From Desulfobacterium sp. (GTDB lineage Bacteria; Desulfobacterota; Desulfobacteria; Desulfobacterales; Desulfobacteraceae): a DNA stretch of 64,000 bases. Position 1 is the stretch's first letter. Each line of letters begins with the position of its first letter. The position numbers and the translations under genes are program-made. The stretch covers positions 1-64,000 of the forward strand of contig JAQYWC010000069.1 in the NCBI GenBank assembly GCA_030145245.1. Reading direction: 5' to 3'. Below are positions 25,380-33,552 of the stretch, piece by piece. The notes below the pieces were generated by a model. It was not told the DNA's origin and did no database searches. It saw only the letters and a list, made by a program, of their open reading frames with translations.

Positions 25380-26831
25380 ATGGTTGATAAAGATCTACTA
25401 TCCATACAAGAGGCAAGGTCCCTTGTCCGGGCTGCCAGAACCGCCCAGGCCATCCTTGCAGAGATGAACCAGGAGCAGGTTGACGACCTGACCCTTGCCA
25501 TCTCAATTGCTGCTGCCAAAGAGGCGGAAAGCCTTGCAAAGCTTGCCCATGAAGAGACCGGCTTTGGCAAGTGGGCAGACAAGAAGGCCAAGAATATTCT
25601 GGCTTCTGAAAAGCTCTACAGCCACATCAAACCGATGAAGACCATTGGTATTGTGAACGAAGACCAGGACAGGAAGATCATTGAGATTGCAACCCCTGCC
25701 GGGGTTATTGCCGGAATCATTCCTTCAACGAATCCGACCTCCACAGCCATTTATAAGTCCATGATCGCCATCAAGGCGGGTAATGCTGTTGTGTTTACCC
25801 CCCATCCCAGTGCCACCCAGTGCATCAAGAAGGCCGTTGACATCATGCGCGCTGCCCTCAAGGCCAAGGGTGCCCCTGAGGATCTGATCAACGTCATGAG
25901 CATTCCCTCCATCGGCGGCACCAACGAGCTGATGAAGCAGGCTGACCTGATCCTTGCCACCGGCGGTCCCGGCATGGTCAAGGCGGCTTACAGCTCAGGA
26001 ACTCCTGCCCTCGGGGTTGGCGCCGGTAATGTTCCCGCTTTTATCGAGCGAAGCGCTGACATCGAGTCCGCCCTGGACAAGATCCTCCTCAGCAAGACCT
26101 TTGACAATGGTACGGTTTGTGCCTCAGAGCAGGCCATTGTTACCGAGAATGTCATTGCCGACAAGGTCAAAGAGCGTCTCATTGCCAAGGGCGGTCATTT
26201 CCTTACGGGAGACGATCTTCTCAAGGTAAGGGCTGTCATGGAGCGGGCCGGCGGAAGCATGAACCCCGCCGTTGTCGGCCGGGACGCAGCCTACATCGCT
26301 TCCCTTGCCGGGATCTCCATTCCTGCCGGTACCAAGGTGCTGGTTTGCGAGGAAGAGGGCATCGGACCCAAGCATCACTTTTCCAAGGAGAAGCTCACTG
26401 CCCTTCTCGGTTTCTTCCGGGTTGAGACCTGGCAGGATGCCTGCGAGGCCTGTGACAAGCTTCTCAAGAACGGCGGCTTGGGTCACTCCCTGGCGATCCA
26501 CTCCAACAACGACGCCATTGTCCGTGAGTTTGCCATGAAAAAGCCGGTTTCCCGGCTTCTGGTCAACACCCCGTCTACCCATGGCGCGGTGGGCCTTTCC
26601 ACCAACCTGTTCCCCTCCTTTACCCTTGGATGCGGACCGGTGGGCGGCAGCGCCACTTCCGACAATGTAACCCCTGATAACCTGTACAGCATCCGCAGGG
26701 TGGCCTATGAGACCACTGCGATGCCCATGCAGGCAACCTGTGAGACCACAGCGGCCCCGGCAGAGACAGGGTCCGTGGATGTCAAGCTCATCACAGAGAT
26801 GATCCTCAAACAACTCAAAGGCTTAAACTAA
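25380..26831 (+). CDS. eutE: CoA-acylating acetaldehyde dehydrogenase (EutE-like)
   Basis: 483 residues of the aldehyde dehydrogenase superfamily. Catalytic Cys247 lies in NGTVCASEQ, and GIIPSTNPTSTAI, GAGNVPAFIE and TPSTHGAVG are as in EutE and the AdhE N-terminal half. It turns acetaldehyde plus CoA and NAD+ into acetyl-CoA and NADH in the compartment lumen. Unlike enterobacterial EutE it begins directly with the catalytic fold, and it ends with a Thr/Ala/Pro linker and an amphipathic helix DVKLITEMILKQLKGLN, a likely C-terminal encapsulation peptide. It is five bases from the preceding gene. Confidence 0.92.
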   Translation: MVDKDLLSIQEARSLVRAARTAQAILAEMNQEQVDDLTLAISIAAAKEAESLAKLAHEETGFGKWADKKAKNILASEKLYSHIKPMKTIGIVNEDQDRKIIEIATPAGVIAGIIPSTNPTSTAIYKSMIAIKAGNAVVFTPHPSATQCIKKAVDIMRAALKAKGAPEDLINVMSIPSIGGTNELMKQADLILATGGPGMVKAAYSSGTPALGVGAGNVPAFIERSADIESALDKILLSKTFDNGTVCASEQAIVTENVIADKVKERLIAKGGHFLTGDDLLKVRAVMERAGGSMNPAVVGRDAAYIASLAGISIPAGTKVLVCEEEGIGPKHHFSKEKLTALLGFFRVETWQDACEACDKLLKNGGLGHSLAIHSNNDAIVREFAMKKPVSRLLVNTPSTHGAVGLSTNLFPSFTLGCGPVGGSATSDNVTPDNLYSIRRVAYETTAMPMQATCETTAAPAETGSVDVKLITEMILKQLKGLN

Positions 26832-26850
26832 GATATAAGGAGAAACTACC

Positions 26851-27135
26851 ATGGCTACAATGAATGCATTGGGAATGATCGAGACCAAAGGACTTATCGG
26901 CGCTGTTGAGGCGGCTGATGCAATGGTCAAAGCAGCAAACGTACAGCTCATCGGAAAGACTCAGATCGGCGCAGGCCTTGTGACCGTAATGGTCCGGGGT
27001 GATGTTGGCGCTGTCAAGGCTGCCACCGACGCAGGGGCTGCAGCGGCTGAGCGTGTGGGCGAGCTTGTGAGCATCCATGTGATCCCAAGACCCCATGGCG
27101 ATGTTGAGATGATTCTTCCCAAGCTCGAGGGATAA
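26851..27135 (+). CDS. eutM: Microcompartment shell hexamer EutM/PduA type (copy 1)
   Basis: 94 residues, one BMC domain: [40 protein letters not shown] and SIHVIPRPH are canonical for the main shell hexamer. A TAAGGAGAAAC site precedes the ATG. A nearly identical copy lies at 29424-29708. These form the flat facets and small pores through which ethanolamine passes. Confidence 0.96.
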   Translation: MATMNALGMIETKGLIGAVEAADAMVKAANVQLIGKTQIGAGLVTVMVRGDVGAVKAATDAGAAAAERVGELVSIHVIPRPHGDVEMILPKLEG

Positions 27136-27141
27136 TAATCC

Positions 27142-27903
27142 ATGAAGGTCATAACGGAATCCTTACTGAGACAAAGTTTCAGGACAAAGGCCTTTAAGAC
27201 TTTCAATGTGGAGGAGGGTCAGATCCTGACCCCCTCCGCTCAACAGTTCTTAAACGAGAAGTCTGTTGTCGTTGTAAGAACCGGGAAAGGGGAAAAGGCG
27301 TCGCCTGCACCAGTGGCTGCACCGGTTGAGCCGGTTTCTTCTCCCCAGCCCCAGCCGAAGCCGAAATACGTTTCAGCTGCGGACGGCGGCATGTTTGAGA
27401 CAAAACCCGAGCACATGACCCAGCTTCGCGGCAACGCCCTGGTGATGAAGAACGATCCCAGGATCGTGTTCCGGGGAAAGCTGGACAGCTTTCAATCCGC
27501 GATTCTCATGGAACAGCTCAGGAGCATCGAGCTGAAAAAGAGGTCCCTCAGCAAAGATTTGGAGGAGCTTCTCTCCTGGGCGCGGGAGATTATGAAGTGC
27601 GACGTGATGGAGCAGCCCCTGGCTGAAACCATGATACTGGGACTCACCGATCCTGAACTCCGGGACCGGTCCCATCATCCGAAACGCTACTTTAAGATCG
27701 GGCATATCATGCCTTCGGTGGATATGGGTTCCTCCCTTCTGGGATTGAACACCCTGAGGAGCAGTGTGCGGGAGATCGAGATTGCGGCTGTGGCCGCATT
27801 CATGAACAACGTTGAAAAACAAGATATTATCCAGGCCCTCAACCGCATGAGCAGTGTGATTTACATCATGATGCTCAAGGAAAAGGCCGGAGTTTATAAA
27901 TGA
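27142..27903 (+). CDS. eutT: Corrinoid adenosyltransferase EutT
   Basis: 253 residues. The N-terminus carries a small module ending ILTPSAQQFL, as in EutT of enteric bacteria. A Pro/Ala linker follows, then the helical adenosyltransferase domain with NDPRIVFRGKLDS, LLGLNTLRSSVRE and QALNRMSSVIYIMMLKEK. It makes adenosylcobalamin for EutBC. The HX11CCX2C metal motif of Salmonella EutT is absent; the region is replaced by the linker. It lies six bases after eutM. Confidence 0.88.
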   Translation: MKVITESLLRQSFRTKAFKTFNVEEGQILTPSAQQFLNEKSVVVVRTGKGEKASPAPVAAPVEPVSSPQPQPKPKYVSAADGGMFETKPEHMTQLRGNALVMKNDPRIVFRGKLDSFQSAILMEQLRSIELKKRSLSKDLEELLSWAREIMKCDVMEQPLAETMILGLTDPELRDRSHHPKRYFKIGHIMPSVDMGSSLLGLNTLRSSVREIEIAAVAAFMNNVEKQDIIQALNRMSSVIYIMMLKEKAGVYK

Positions 27904-27916
27904 CAGGATCCAAGTG

Positions 27917-28570
27917 ATGGATGAAAAATTAGTTGAATTGATAATGGGCGAGCTGAAGAAAAAGCTTGGGGAAGAGGTCAAAACCACCATCCCGGTTGAG
28001 CTTTCAGCCAAGCATGTCCACCTTTCGGAAGCGGACAGCCTTGCCCTGTTCGGCGGACCTTTGACCTATAAGCGGGAGCTTTCCCAGCCCGGTCAATTCC
28101 TGTGCGACCAGCGGGTCCGACTGATTGGTCCCAAGGGAGTGATCGACAACGTGGCCGTGCTCGGGCCTGCCAGAAGCGAATCCCAGGTGGAAGTTTCCAT
28201 CTCCGATTCCAGGGCCCTGGGGCTTAAGGTGCCCATCCGTCAGTCCGGTGACATCGCCGGCACACCGGGAATCGTCCTTGCTTCAAGCACCGGAATCGTT
28301 GGGCTTGAGCAGGGTGTGATTGTGGCAGGCCGCCATATTCACATGTCTCCTGGGGATGCAGAGCGCTTTGGCGTCAAGGACAAGGATCTGGTCTGTGTGA
28401 ACATGACCGGAACCCGGCCCGTTGTGTTCAGGGATGTTCTGATCCGGGTGTCAAGCGACTTTAATCTTGCCATGCACATCGATTTTGATGAGGGCAACGG
28501 CAGCGGCTGGACCCCTGCCTCCGAGTGTACCATTGTCAAGCAGCCCCAGGCGGAGTTTTGTGGGGTTTGA
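27917..28570 (+). CDS. pduL: Phosphotransacylase PduL
   Basis: 217 residues. Two related beta-barrel halves carry the zinc-binding His motifs SAKHVHLSE and AGRHIHMSP. PduL converts acyl-CoA and phosphate to acyl phosphate, recycling CoA in the lumen; here the product would be acetyl phosphate. The N-terminal ~20 residues (ending LIMGELKKKLGEE) form an amphipathic helix typical of PduL encapsulation peptides. I choose ATG 27917 over an upstream in-frame GTG. It takes the place of the EutD phosphotransacetylase, which is absent. Confidence 0.92.
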   Translation: MDEKLVELIMGELKKKLGEEVKTTIPVELSAKHVHLSEADSLALFGGPLTYKRELSQPGQFLCDQRVRLIGPKGVIDNVAVLGPARSESQVEVSISDSRALGLKVPIRQSGDIAGTPGIVLASSTGIVGLEQGVIVAGRHIHMSPGDAERFGVKDKDLVCVNMTGTRPVVFRDVLIRVSSDFNLAMHIDFDEGNGSGWTPASECTIVKQPQAEFCGV

Positions 28571-28673
28571 TTTGCCACTGGCAGAGCAAATAAAGGCTGG
28601 TGCAAAAACAGTAGTAACGCCCCTTGGGGCTGATTTTGCCAGGAATCACAATATTGATATTATCAACGAGTAA
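28560..28673 (+). CDS. 37-residue micro-ORF with a TPxxxDxA module
   Basis: Begins with GTG at 28560, overlapping the pduL end by 11 bases, with an AGGCGGAG site just upstream, and stops 13 bases before eutN. The peptide contains KTVVTPLGADFARNHNIDI. This aligns without gaps to the TP-x-A-R-D-x-A-R pattern of the small N-terminal module of EutQ and EutT proteins. No other domain is attached. It may be a real small BMC-associated protein or a leftover of a longer gene; no in-frame start is better. Confidence 0.5.
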   Translation: MGFDLPLAEQIKAGAKTVVTPLGADFARNHNIDIINE

Positions 28674-28686
28674 AGAGGATATCCCG

Positions 28687-28962
28687 ATGATTGTGGGAAA
28701 GGTTGTGGGCAATGTCTGGGCAACCAGAAAAGAAGACTCCCTGGGCGGGTTGAAGCTGATGATCGTACAGCGGATCGATGCTTTCACAAATGAAGAGCAG
28801 GGGAGCTTTATTGCCATTGACCAGGTGGGGGCCGGCATCGGCGAGACCGTGCTGGTGACAACCGGCAGTTCTGCCCGGGTGGCATCCTCCATTAATGATT
28901 CACCTGTTGATGCCACCATTGTTGGCATCATCGATGAGATGGAAGTGTCCGACAATCAGTGA
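28687..28962 (+). CDS. eutN: Microcompartment vertex protein EutN (CcmL family)
   Basis: 91 residues. MIVGKVVGNVWATRK at the start, FIAIDQVGAGIGETVLVTTGSSAR and DATIVGIIDEMEV near the end define the EutN/CcmL pentamer that caps the vertices of the shell. The ATG at 28687 has an AGAGGA site; a longer frame is not needed. A 126-base gap follows before the next gene. Confidence 0.95.
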   Translation: MIVGKVVGNVWATRKEDSLGGLKLMIVQRIDAFTNEEQGSFIAIDQVGAGIGETVLVTTGSSARVASSINDSPVDATIVGIIDEMEVSDNQ

Positions 28963-29088
28963 TGGATACGTTTACAGACTTCGCACTGGAATTGATACCT
29001 GCTTTGCCTGTTCGATTAAGAAATGGGCTTCATTTACATGCGAGGCGCTCAAACCTGGTAGAGACTCGAACTGTTATTAGGAGATGAT

Positions 29089-29418
29089 ATGAAGAAGACA
29101 CTGATCGGAAGTTCCAGGGTTGATGAGTTTGTCAAGGAGGGCGAGAAAGTCCTTTATATGGACTCAACCATGATCCTGACTCCCGGAGCCAAGGATATAT
29201 TACGCAACAGGGGAGTGGTTATTGAGTACGGGCCGCGCCCTGCAGTTTCCTGTCCCGCTGAAGTCGAAGAGACCCAGGAGGTTCAGGTTGAATCCATGAA
29301 CTCTCTGGTGGAGACCGTTGTAGGGCTCTTGAGAAATGAATTTGGCGTGAATGATCCCGAAACCATCCGGGAGATAAGCCTTAAAGTATTGAATATAATA
29401 AACAGCAATAAGGAGTAA
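29089..29418 (+). CDS. EutQ N-terminal-domain-like protein
   Basis: 109 residues. The first half ends in [21 protein letters not shown], the same small module seen at the N-terminus of enterobacterial EutQ (ITPEAREVAE-like) and EutT. The second half is a helical tail ([15 protein letters not shown], then [12 protein letters not shown]) like the helical stretch that precedes the cupin in EutQ. The cupin part is a separate gene 314 bases downstream, with eutM between. This looks like a split EutQ, or a stand-alone module acting as a scaffold or cargo adaptor. It has an AGGAGATGAT site. Confidence 0.72.
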   Translation: MKKTLIGSSRVDEFVKEGEKVLYMDSTMILTPGAKDILRNRGVVIEYGPRPAVSCPAEVEETQEVQVESMNSLVETVVGLLRNEFGVNDPETIREISLKVLNIINSNKE

Positions 29419-29423
29419 TTGAT

Positions 29424-29708
29424 ATGAACGCATTGGGAATGATCGAGACAAAAGGTCTCGTCGGCGCAATTGAAGCAGCAGACGCCATGGTTAAGGCTGC
29501 AAATGTAACCCTGATCGGAAAAGAGAAGGTTGGAAGCGGCCTTGTCACCGTAATGGTCCGGGGTGATGTTGGAGCTGTAAAAGCTGCAACCGACGCTGGT
29601 GCCGCCGCAGCAGAGCGGGTTGGCGAGCTCGTCAGCATCCACGTAATTCCCCGGCCTCACATGGACGTAGAAGGTATTCTTCCCACAACAGCCGTTGCTG
29701 CCCAGTAA
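29424..29708 (+). CDS. eutM: Microcompartment shell hexamer EutM/PduA type (copy 2)
   Basis: 94 residues, differing from copy 1 at only about 17 positions, mostly conservative and concentrated near residues 1-5, 31-37 and the C-terminus ([10 protein letters not shown] instead of ILPKLEG). The ATG follows AAGGAGTAATTG. It has the same conserved pore and edge motifs. Two hexamer paralogues allow mixed facets or dosage. Confidence 0.96.
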   Translation: MNALGMIETKGLVGAIEAADAMVKAANVTLIGKEKVGSGLVTVMVRGDVGAVKAATDAGAAAAERVGELVSIHVIPRPHMDVEGILPTTAVAAQ

Positions 29709-29731
29709 TTCCCTATTAAGGAGATATGAAA

Positions 29732-30181
29732 ATGAATATTGATGAAAAGATGCTTGAAGAATTGATCAGAAAGGTAATCACCGAGAACCTTGGCAAGGCT
29801 TCCGAGGGTTTTACAAAGGACGTGGACGAGAAGAGCGGGGTTCTCTCGGTCAAGGCAGCCACGGTCACCCCTGAGAAGTTCGACACAGGCAAGGAAGGGG
29901 ATCAGGTTTATCTCAAGGATATCGTTTCCCTTGATGAAAGCCCCCGTCTCGGTTGCGGCATCATGGAGATGAAAGAGACCTGCTTTGACTGGACACTCAA
30001 GTACGACGAGGTGGACTACATCATCGACGGTACCCTTGAGATCATCATCGACGGACGTAAGGTTGTCGGTAACAAGGGCGACATTATCTTTATTCCCAAA
30101 AATACTTCCATCCAGTTCAGCGTACCTGAGACTGCACGGTTCATGTACGTCACCTACCCGGCTAACTGGGAAGCATTATAA
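29732..30181 (+). CDS. eutQ: EutQ cupin (acetate kinase-type)
   Basis: About 149 residues. The N-terminal helix IDEKMLEELIRKVITENLG is amphipathic and may target the protein to the shell. The cupin body has MKETCFDWTLKYDEVDYIIDGTLEI, KGDIIFIPKNTSIQFS and FMYVTYPANWEAL, conserved in EutQ. EutQ of Salmonella has acetate kinase activity, so it could make ATP and acetate from the PduL product. It lacks the ~100-residue N-terminal module of enterobacterial EutQ, found separately at 29089. ATG 29732 fits the AAGGAG site better than ATG 29726. Confidence 0.9.
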   Translation: MNIDEKMLEELIRKVITENLGKASEGFTKDVDEKSGVLSVKAATVTPEKFDTGKEGDQVYLKDIVSLDESPRLGCGIMEMKETCFDWTLKYDEVDYIIDGTLEIIIDGRKVVGNKGDIIFIPKNTSIQFSVPETARFMYVTYPANWEAL

Positions 30182-30223
30182 GCAAAAAGTAAGCAAAGAT
30201 AAGCAAAGGGAAGATTGAATTTC

Positions 30224-31582
30224 ATGGATAGCGTCACTCAAATAAAAGAGCATGGGATCGTGGGGGCCGGCGGTGCCGGGTTTCCCACCCATGTCAAACT
30301 TGGCAGCCAGGCGGAGATCGTCATTGTCAACGCCGCTGAGTGCGAACCGATGCTCCACAAGGACAAGGAGATCCTCAAACAGAGGACCGACACCTTTTTC
30401 AGGGGACTGAATGCCTTGATCGCAGCCACGGGTGCCAAGACCGGCATCATCGGCATCAAGGAGAAACACCACACCCTGATCGAGATGCTCAACACTAAAG
30501 CCACGGACACCATCAAGGTGGTTCCCATCCGGGATTTTTATCCGGCCGGGGACGAGATCACCCTGATCTATGAAACCACGGGACGGGTCATCGAGGCTGG
30601 GAAGCTTCCCATCACCAAGGGTGTCATTGTCAACAATGTTGAGACCATCTACAACATCGGTGCCGAAAAACCCGTGACCACCAAGTTCCTCAATTTTGCA
30701 GGCGAGGTGAAGAACCGGGTTACGGTGGAGGTGCCCCTGGGCATATCCTTCCGGGAGCTCATCGATTTTGCCGGGCCCTTGATTGACGATTACGTGCTTT
30801 TGGTGGGTGGCCCCATGATGGGCAAGCTTACCGACGACCTTGACGGGGTTGTCACAAAGACCACTGCCGCTTTGATCCTTCTTCCCCCGGACCATCACCT
30901 TGTACAGCGCTACAGGGTGATGGCCTCAGAACCAGCTGTCAACAAGATCGGCAAGTCGGCCTGCGACCAGTGCACCATGTGTACGGAACTCTGTCCCCGG
31001 TATCTTCTGGGACATCCGGTCCAGCCCCACAAGGCCATGCGATCCCTGGTGTTTGTTGATGAAACGGGTGAGACAACCGAGCCTGGAACCCACGCTCTCT
31101 CTTGCTGCGAGTGCAACCTCTGCAGCTTTGTCTCTTGTCCTGAAGGGCTCTATCCCTCAACCGTCACCATCAACACCAAGCGCAAGGCCATGCTCAGGAA
31201 GCTCTCCCATGAAGGGGAGCCGCTGAACCGGGCCCATCCCCTGGCAGATTATCGCCGGACCCCTTCCCGGCGGCTCAAGAACATGCTTGATCTTAACCGC
31301 TACCCGGACGAAGGACCCCTGGTTGAGTTTGACCGCAAGCCGACAACGCTTAAGATCCTTTTGCACCAGCACATCGGTGCGCCGGCAACACCCCTTGTCA
31401 AAGAGGGGGATCTTGTGACCGTTGAGCAGAAGATTGCCACCCCGGGGAAAAACCTGGGTGCAGAGATTCACTCCCCTGTCAATGGCAGGGTTGAACGTGT
31501 AACAGACACATTCATACAGCTTTGCTGTGTAGAGCAGGAACAGATCAGCTGTGTGGAGCAGAACAAGGTAGAGGACCAGTGA
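30224..31582 (+). CDS. pduS: PduS-like RnfC-family flavin/Fe-S oxidoreductase
   Basis: About 452 residues. The N-terminal NADH/FMN-binding RnfC-like part starts HGIVGAGGAGFPTHVKLG. Then come two 4Fe-4S motifs: CDQCTMCTELCP and CCECNLCSFVSCP. The C-terminus is a barrel-sandwich domain (NLGAEIHSPVNGRVERV). In Pdu compartments PduS reduces cobalamin and interacts with PduT. Here, without an alcohol dehydrogenase, it may also reoxidise NADH. It overlaps pduT by one base. A TTG at 30215 is an alternative start. Confidence 0.9.
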   Translation: MDSVTQIKEHGIVGAGGAGFPTHVKLGSQAEIVIVNAAECEPMLHKDKEILKQRTDTFFRGLNALIAATGAKTGIIGIKEKHHTLIEMLNTKATDTIKVVPIRDFYPAGDEITLIYETTGRVIEAGKLPITKGVIVNNVETIYNIGAEKPVTTKFLNFAGEVKNRVTVEVPLGISFRELIDFAGPLIDDYVLLVGGPMMGKLTDDLDGVVTKTTAALILLPPDHHLVQRYRVMASEPAVNKIGKSACDQCTMCTELCPRYLLGHPVQPHKAMRSLVFVDETGETTEPGTHALSCCECNLCSFVSCPEGLYPSTVTINTKRKAMLRKLSHEGEPLNRAHPLADYRRTPSRRLKNMLDLNRYPDEGPLVEFDRKPTTLKILLHQHIGAPATPLVKEGDLVTVEQKIATPGKNLGAEIHSPVNGRVERVTDTFIQLCCVEQEQISCVEQNKVEDQ

Positions 31583-32136
31583 TGTCAAACGCCATCGGAA
31601 TCGTAGAATTGTCAAGTATAGCCGCAGGCTTTCAGGCAGAGGATGCCATGCTCAAGGCAGCGGATGTTGAGGTGCTCATTGCAAGGACCATCTGTCCGGG
31701 CAAGTTCCTTGTCATCGTGGGCGGATCTGTCTCGGCTGTGGGCGCTTCCCTGGATGCGGCCCGGAGCGAGGCTTCCGGATATTTGATCGAATCCCTTAAC
31801 ATTCCCAACATCGACCGTCAGGTCTTTCCCGCCCTGTCCGGCAGTGTTGAGCTGCCCGGGAATTTCAACCGGGCCCTGGGAATTGTTGAGACCTTTTCAG
31901 CCACCCCCATTATCGAGGCGGCTGATGCCGCGGTAAAGGCGGCCGACGTGACCCTGTTCCGGGTCCATGTCTCCATGGCCGTGGGCGGCAAGGGGTATTT
32001 CCTGGTCAATGGCGACACCAGTGCCGTTAATGCGGCCGTTGATGCCGCAGTTGAACAGATCAAGGAAACAGGCATGCTGGTCAACAAAGTGATTATTCCC
32101 TCAGCTTCGAAGGAGCTGTTTCAGGAGTATATTTAG
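31582..32136 (+). CDS. pduT: PduT-like trimeric shell protein with Fe-S Cys
   Basis: 184 residues with two tandem BMC domains (AIGIVELSSIAAGFQAEDAM and ALGIVETFSATPIIEAADAA). Cys38 in RTICPGKF is at the position known to bind a 4Fe-4S cluster in the central pore of PduT trimers. The role is electron passage across the shell, with PduS as partner. The gene is coupled to pduS by overlap (TGATG). The longer frame upstream is within pduS and rejected. Confidence 0.92.
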   Translation: MSNAIGIVELSSIAAGFQAEDAMLKAADVEVLIARTICPGKFLVIVGGSVSAVGASLDAARSEASGYLIESLNIPNIDRQVFPALSGSVELPGNFNRALGIVETFSATPIIEAADAAVKAADVTLFRVHVSMAVGGKGYFLVNGDTSAVNAAVDAAVEQIKETGMLVNKVIIPSASKELFQEYI

Positions 32137-32190
32137 TTTTTTCACATTATTTTTTAATTTTTTAGGTAAAGAACAAGGAGAACGTGGTTT

Positions 32191-33429
32191 ATGGGTGATA
32201 TCGGAACAATAATCGTTTATTTTATCATGATATGCGCAGTCATCGGGTGTTTTGCTTATATTCGGGACGACGAGAGTGAACTTGGAAAGGAGTTTATCGA
32301 GGGAATCTACAGCATCGGAGCAATCTTTGTTCCCACTGCCGGTATTCTTGCTTCAGCTCCCTATTTGTCAGCTTTTATTAAATCCGTTTGCGGTCCTATG
32401 TTTGCATCTGTGGGTGCGGATCCTGCAATTGCGGCTACAACAATTATTGCGGTTGATATGGGTGGTTATCAGCTGGCTGACGTTCTTGCTCTTACCCGTG
32501 AGAGCTGGATCATGGCCATGGTTGTCGGTTACATGTCCGGTGCAACCATTGTTTTCTCCATCCCGGTAGGTCTTACCATGCTTGCCAAAAAAGACCATAA
32601 GTACATGGCGCTTGGCGTGATGGCTGGTCTTCTGAGCATCCCGGTCGGTGTTTTCGTAACCTGCAGCATGCTCTCTGTTTCAGACCTCATGGTCAGGGGC
32701 ATGATCTCTGCCAATGCTGACTCAGCTTATGTGCTTGCCCTCTCATTCAAGACGATCTTCCTCAACCTGCTGCCCCTGACCATCTTCTGCGTCACCCTGG
32801 CTGTGGGCCTCAAGGTCATTCCCAACACCATGATCAAGGGTTTCCTCTTCTTTGGTAACACCATGAGTACCGTTCTGACCCTGGTACTTGTTTTCTCCAT
32901 CGTTGAGATGTACACAAGCTTTTTCTCAAACGTATGCGGTGCATGGGGATTTGATCCCATCATTGCCGATCCCAAGGATCAGTTCAGGGCCCTTGAGATT
33001 GCAGGCTATATCGGAACAATGCTTTGCGGTGCGTTCCCCATGGTTCATCTTATCAAGAAATACTGTGCAAAACCCATGGAAGCGATCGGTTCCAAGGTTG
33101 GACTTGCCAGCACCGGTGCTGCAGGCATCCTTGCCGCAGCTGCTAACATTCTTGCCATGTTCCGTCTCATCGGCGGCATGCGTCCCAAAGATAAGGTCCT
33201 TTGCATTGCATTCTCCGTTTGTGCTGCATTTACCTTTGGCGATCATCTTGCGTTTACTGCAAACTTCCAGCCCAACATGATCCTCCCGGTCATGACTGGT
33301 AAGCTTTGTGGTGGTATGGCTGGATTCGGTCTTGCTTATCTTCTTTCCGTGCCCGCTGCAATGGCACTCCAGAAAGAAGAGGCTGAGGCGGCCGGCTCAG
33401 ATGAAGGCCTCGTGGTTGAAGGTGCTTAA
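32191..33429 (+). CDS. eutH: Ethanolamine permease EutH
   Basis: 412 residues and strongly hydrophobic, with about ten to eleven membrane segments. Conserved EutH segments include FIEGIYSIGAIFVPTAGILA at the start, VDMGGYQLA, and FGDHLAFTANFQPNM near the end. EutH helps ethanolamine enter the cell when it is scarce. It is the last gene of the eut run; an AAGGAGAACG site precedes it and a strong terminator follows. Confidence 0.95.
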   Translation: MGDIGTIIVYFIMICAVIGCFAYIRDDESELGKEFIEGIYSIGAIFVPTAGILASAPYLSAFIKSVCGPMFASVGADPAIAATTIIAVDMGGYQLADVLALTRESWIMAMVVGYMSGATIVFSIPVGLTMLAKKDHKYMALGVMAGLLSIPVGVFVTCSMLSVSDLMVRGMISANADSAYVLALSFKTIFLNLLPLTIFCVTLAVGLKVIPNTMIKGFLFFGNTMSTVLTLVLVFSIVEMYTSFFSNVCGAWGFDPIIADPKDQFRALEIAGYIGTMLCGAFPMVHLIKKYCAKPMEAIGSKVGLASTGAAGILAAAANILAMFRLIGGMRPKDKVLCIAFSVCAAFTFGDHLAFTANFQPNMILPVMTGKLCGGMAGFGLAYLLSVPAAMALQKEEAEAAGSDEGLVVEGA

Positions 33430-33465
33430 TCCTGTTATAGCTCCCTAGGAGCTTGGACAGGCGAG

Positions 33466-33507
33466 GGGGGGCAAAGGCGGTTATACTGCCCTTGCCCCCT
33501 TTTTTTA
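33466..33507 (+). terminator. Intrinsic terminator of the eut operon
   Basis: GGGGGCAAAGGC (33466-33477) pairs with GCCCTTGCCCCC (33488-33499) with one mismatch, followed by eight T. It closes the eut transcript 37 bases after eutH. Confidence 0.9.
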
Positions 33508-33552
33508 TGAGAAATAGTCTGGCAATAGAGCCAGCTTTTCGAGGTGTCAGTT

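Noticed and set aside
28963-29088. Possible third ANTAR leader between eutN and the EutQ-N-like gene
   Set aside because: No A1/G4 six-base loop hairpins and no terminator were found in the gap.
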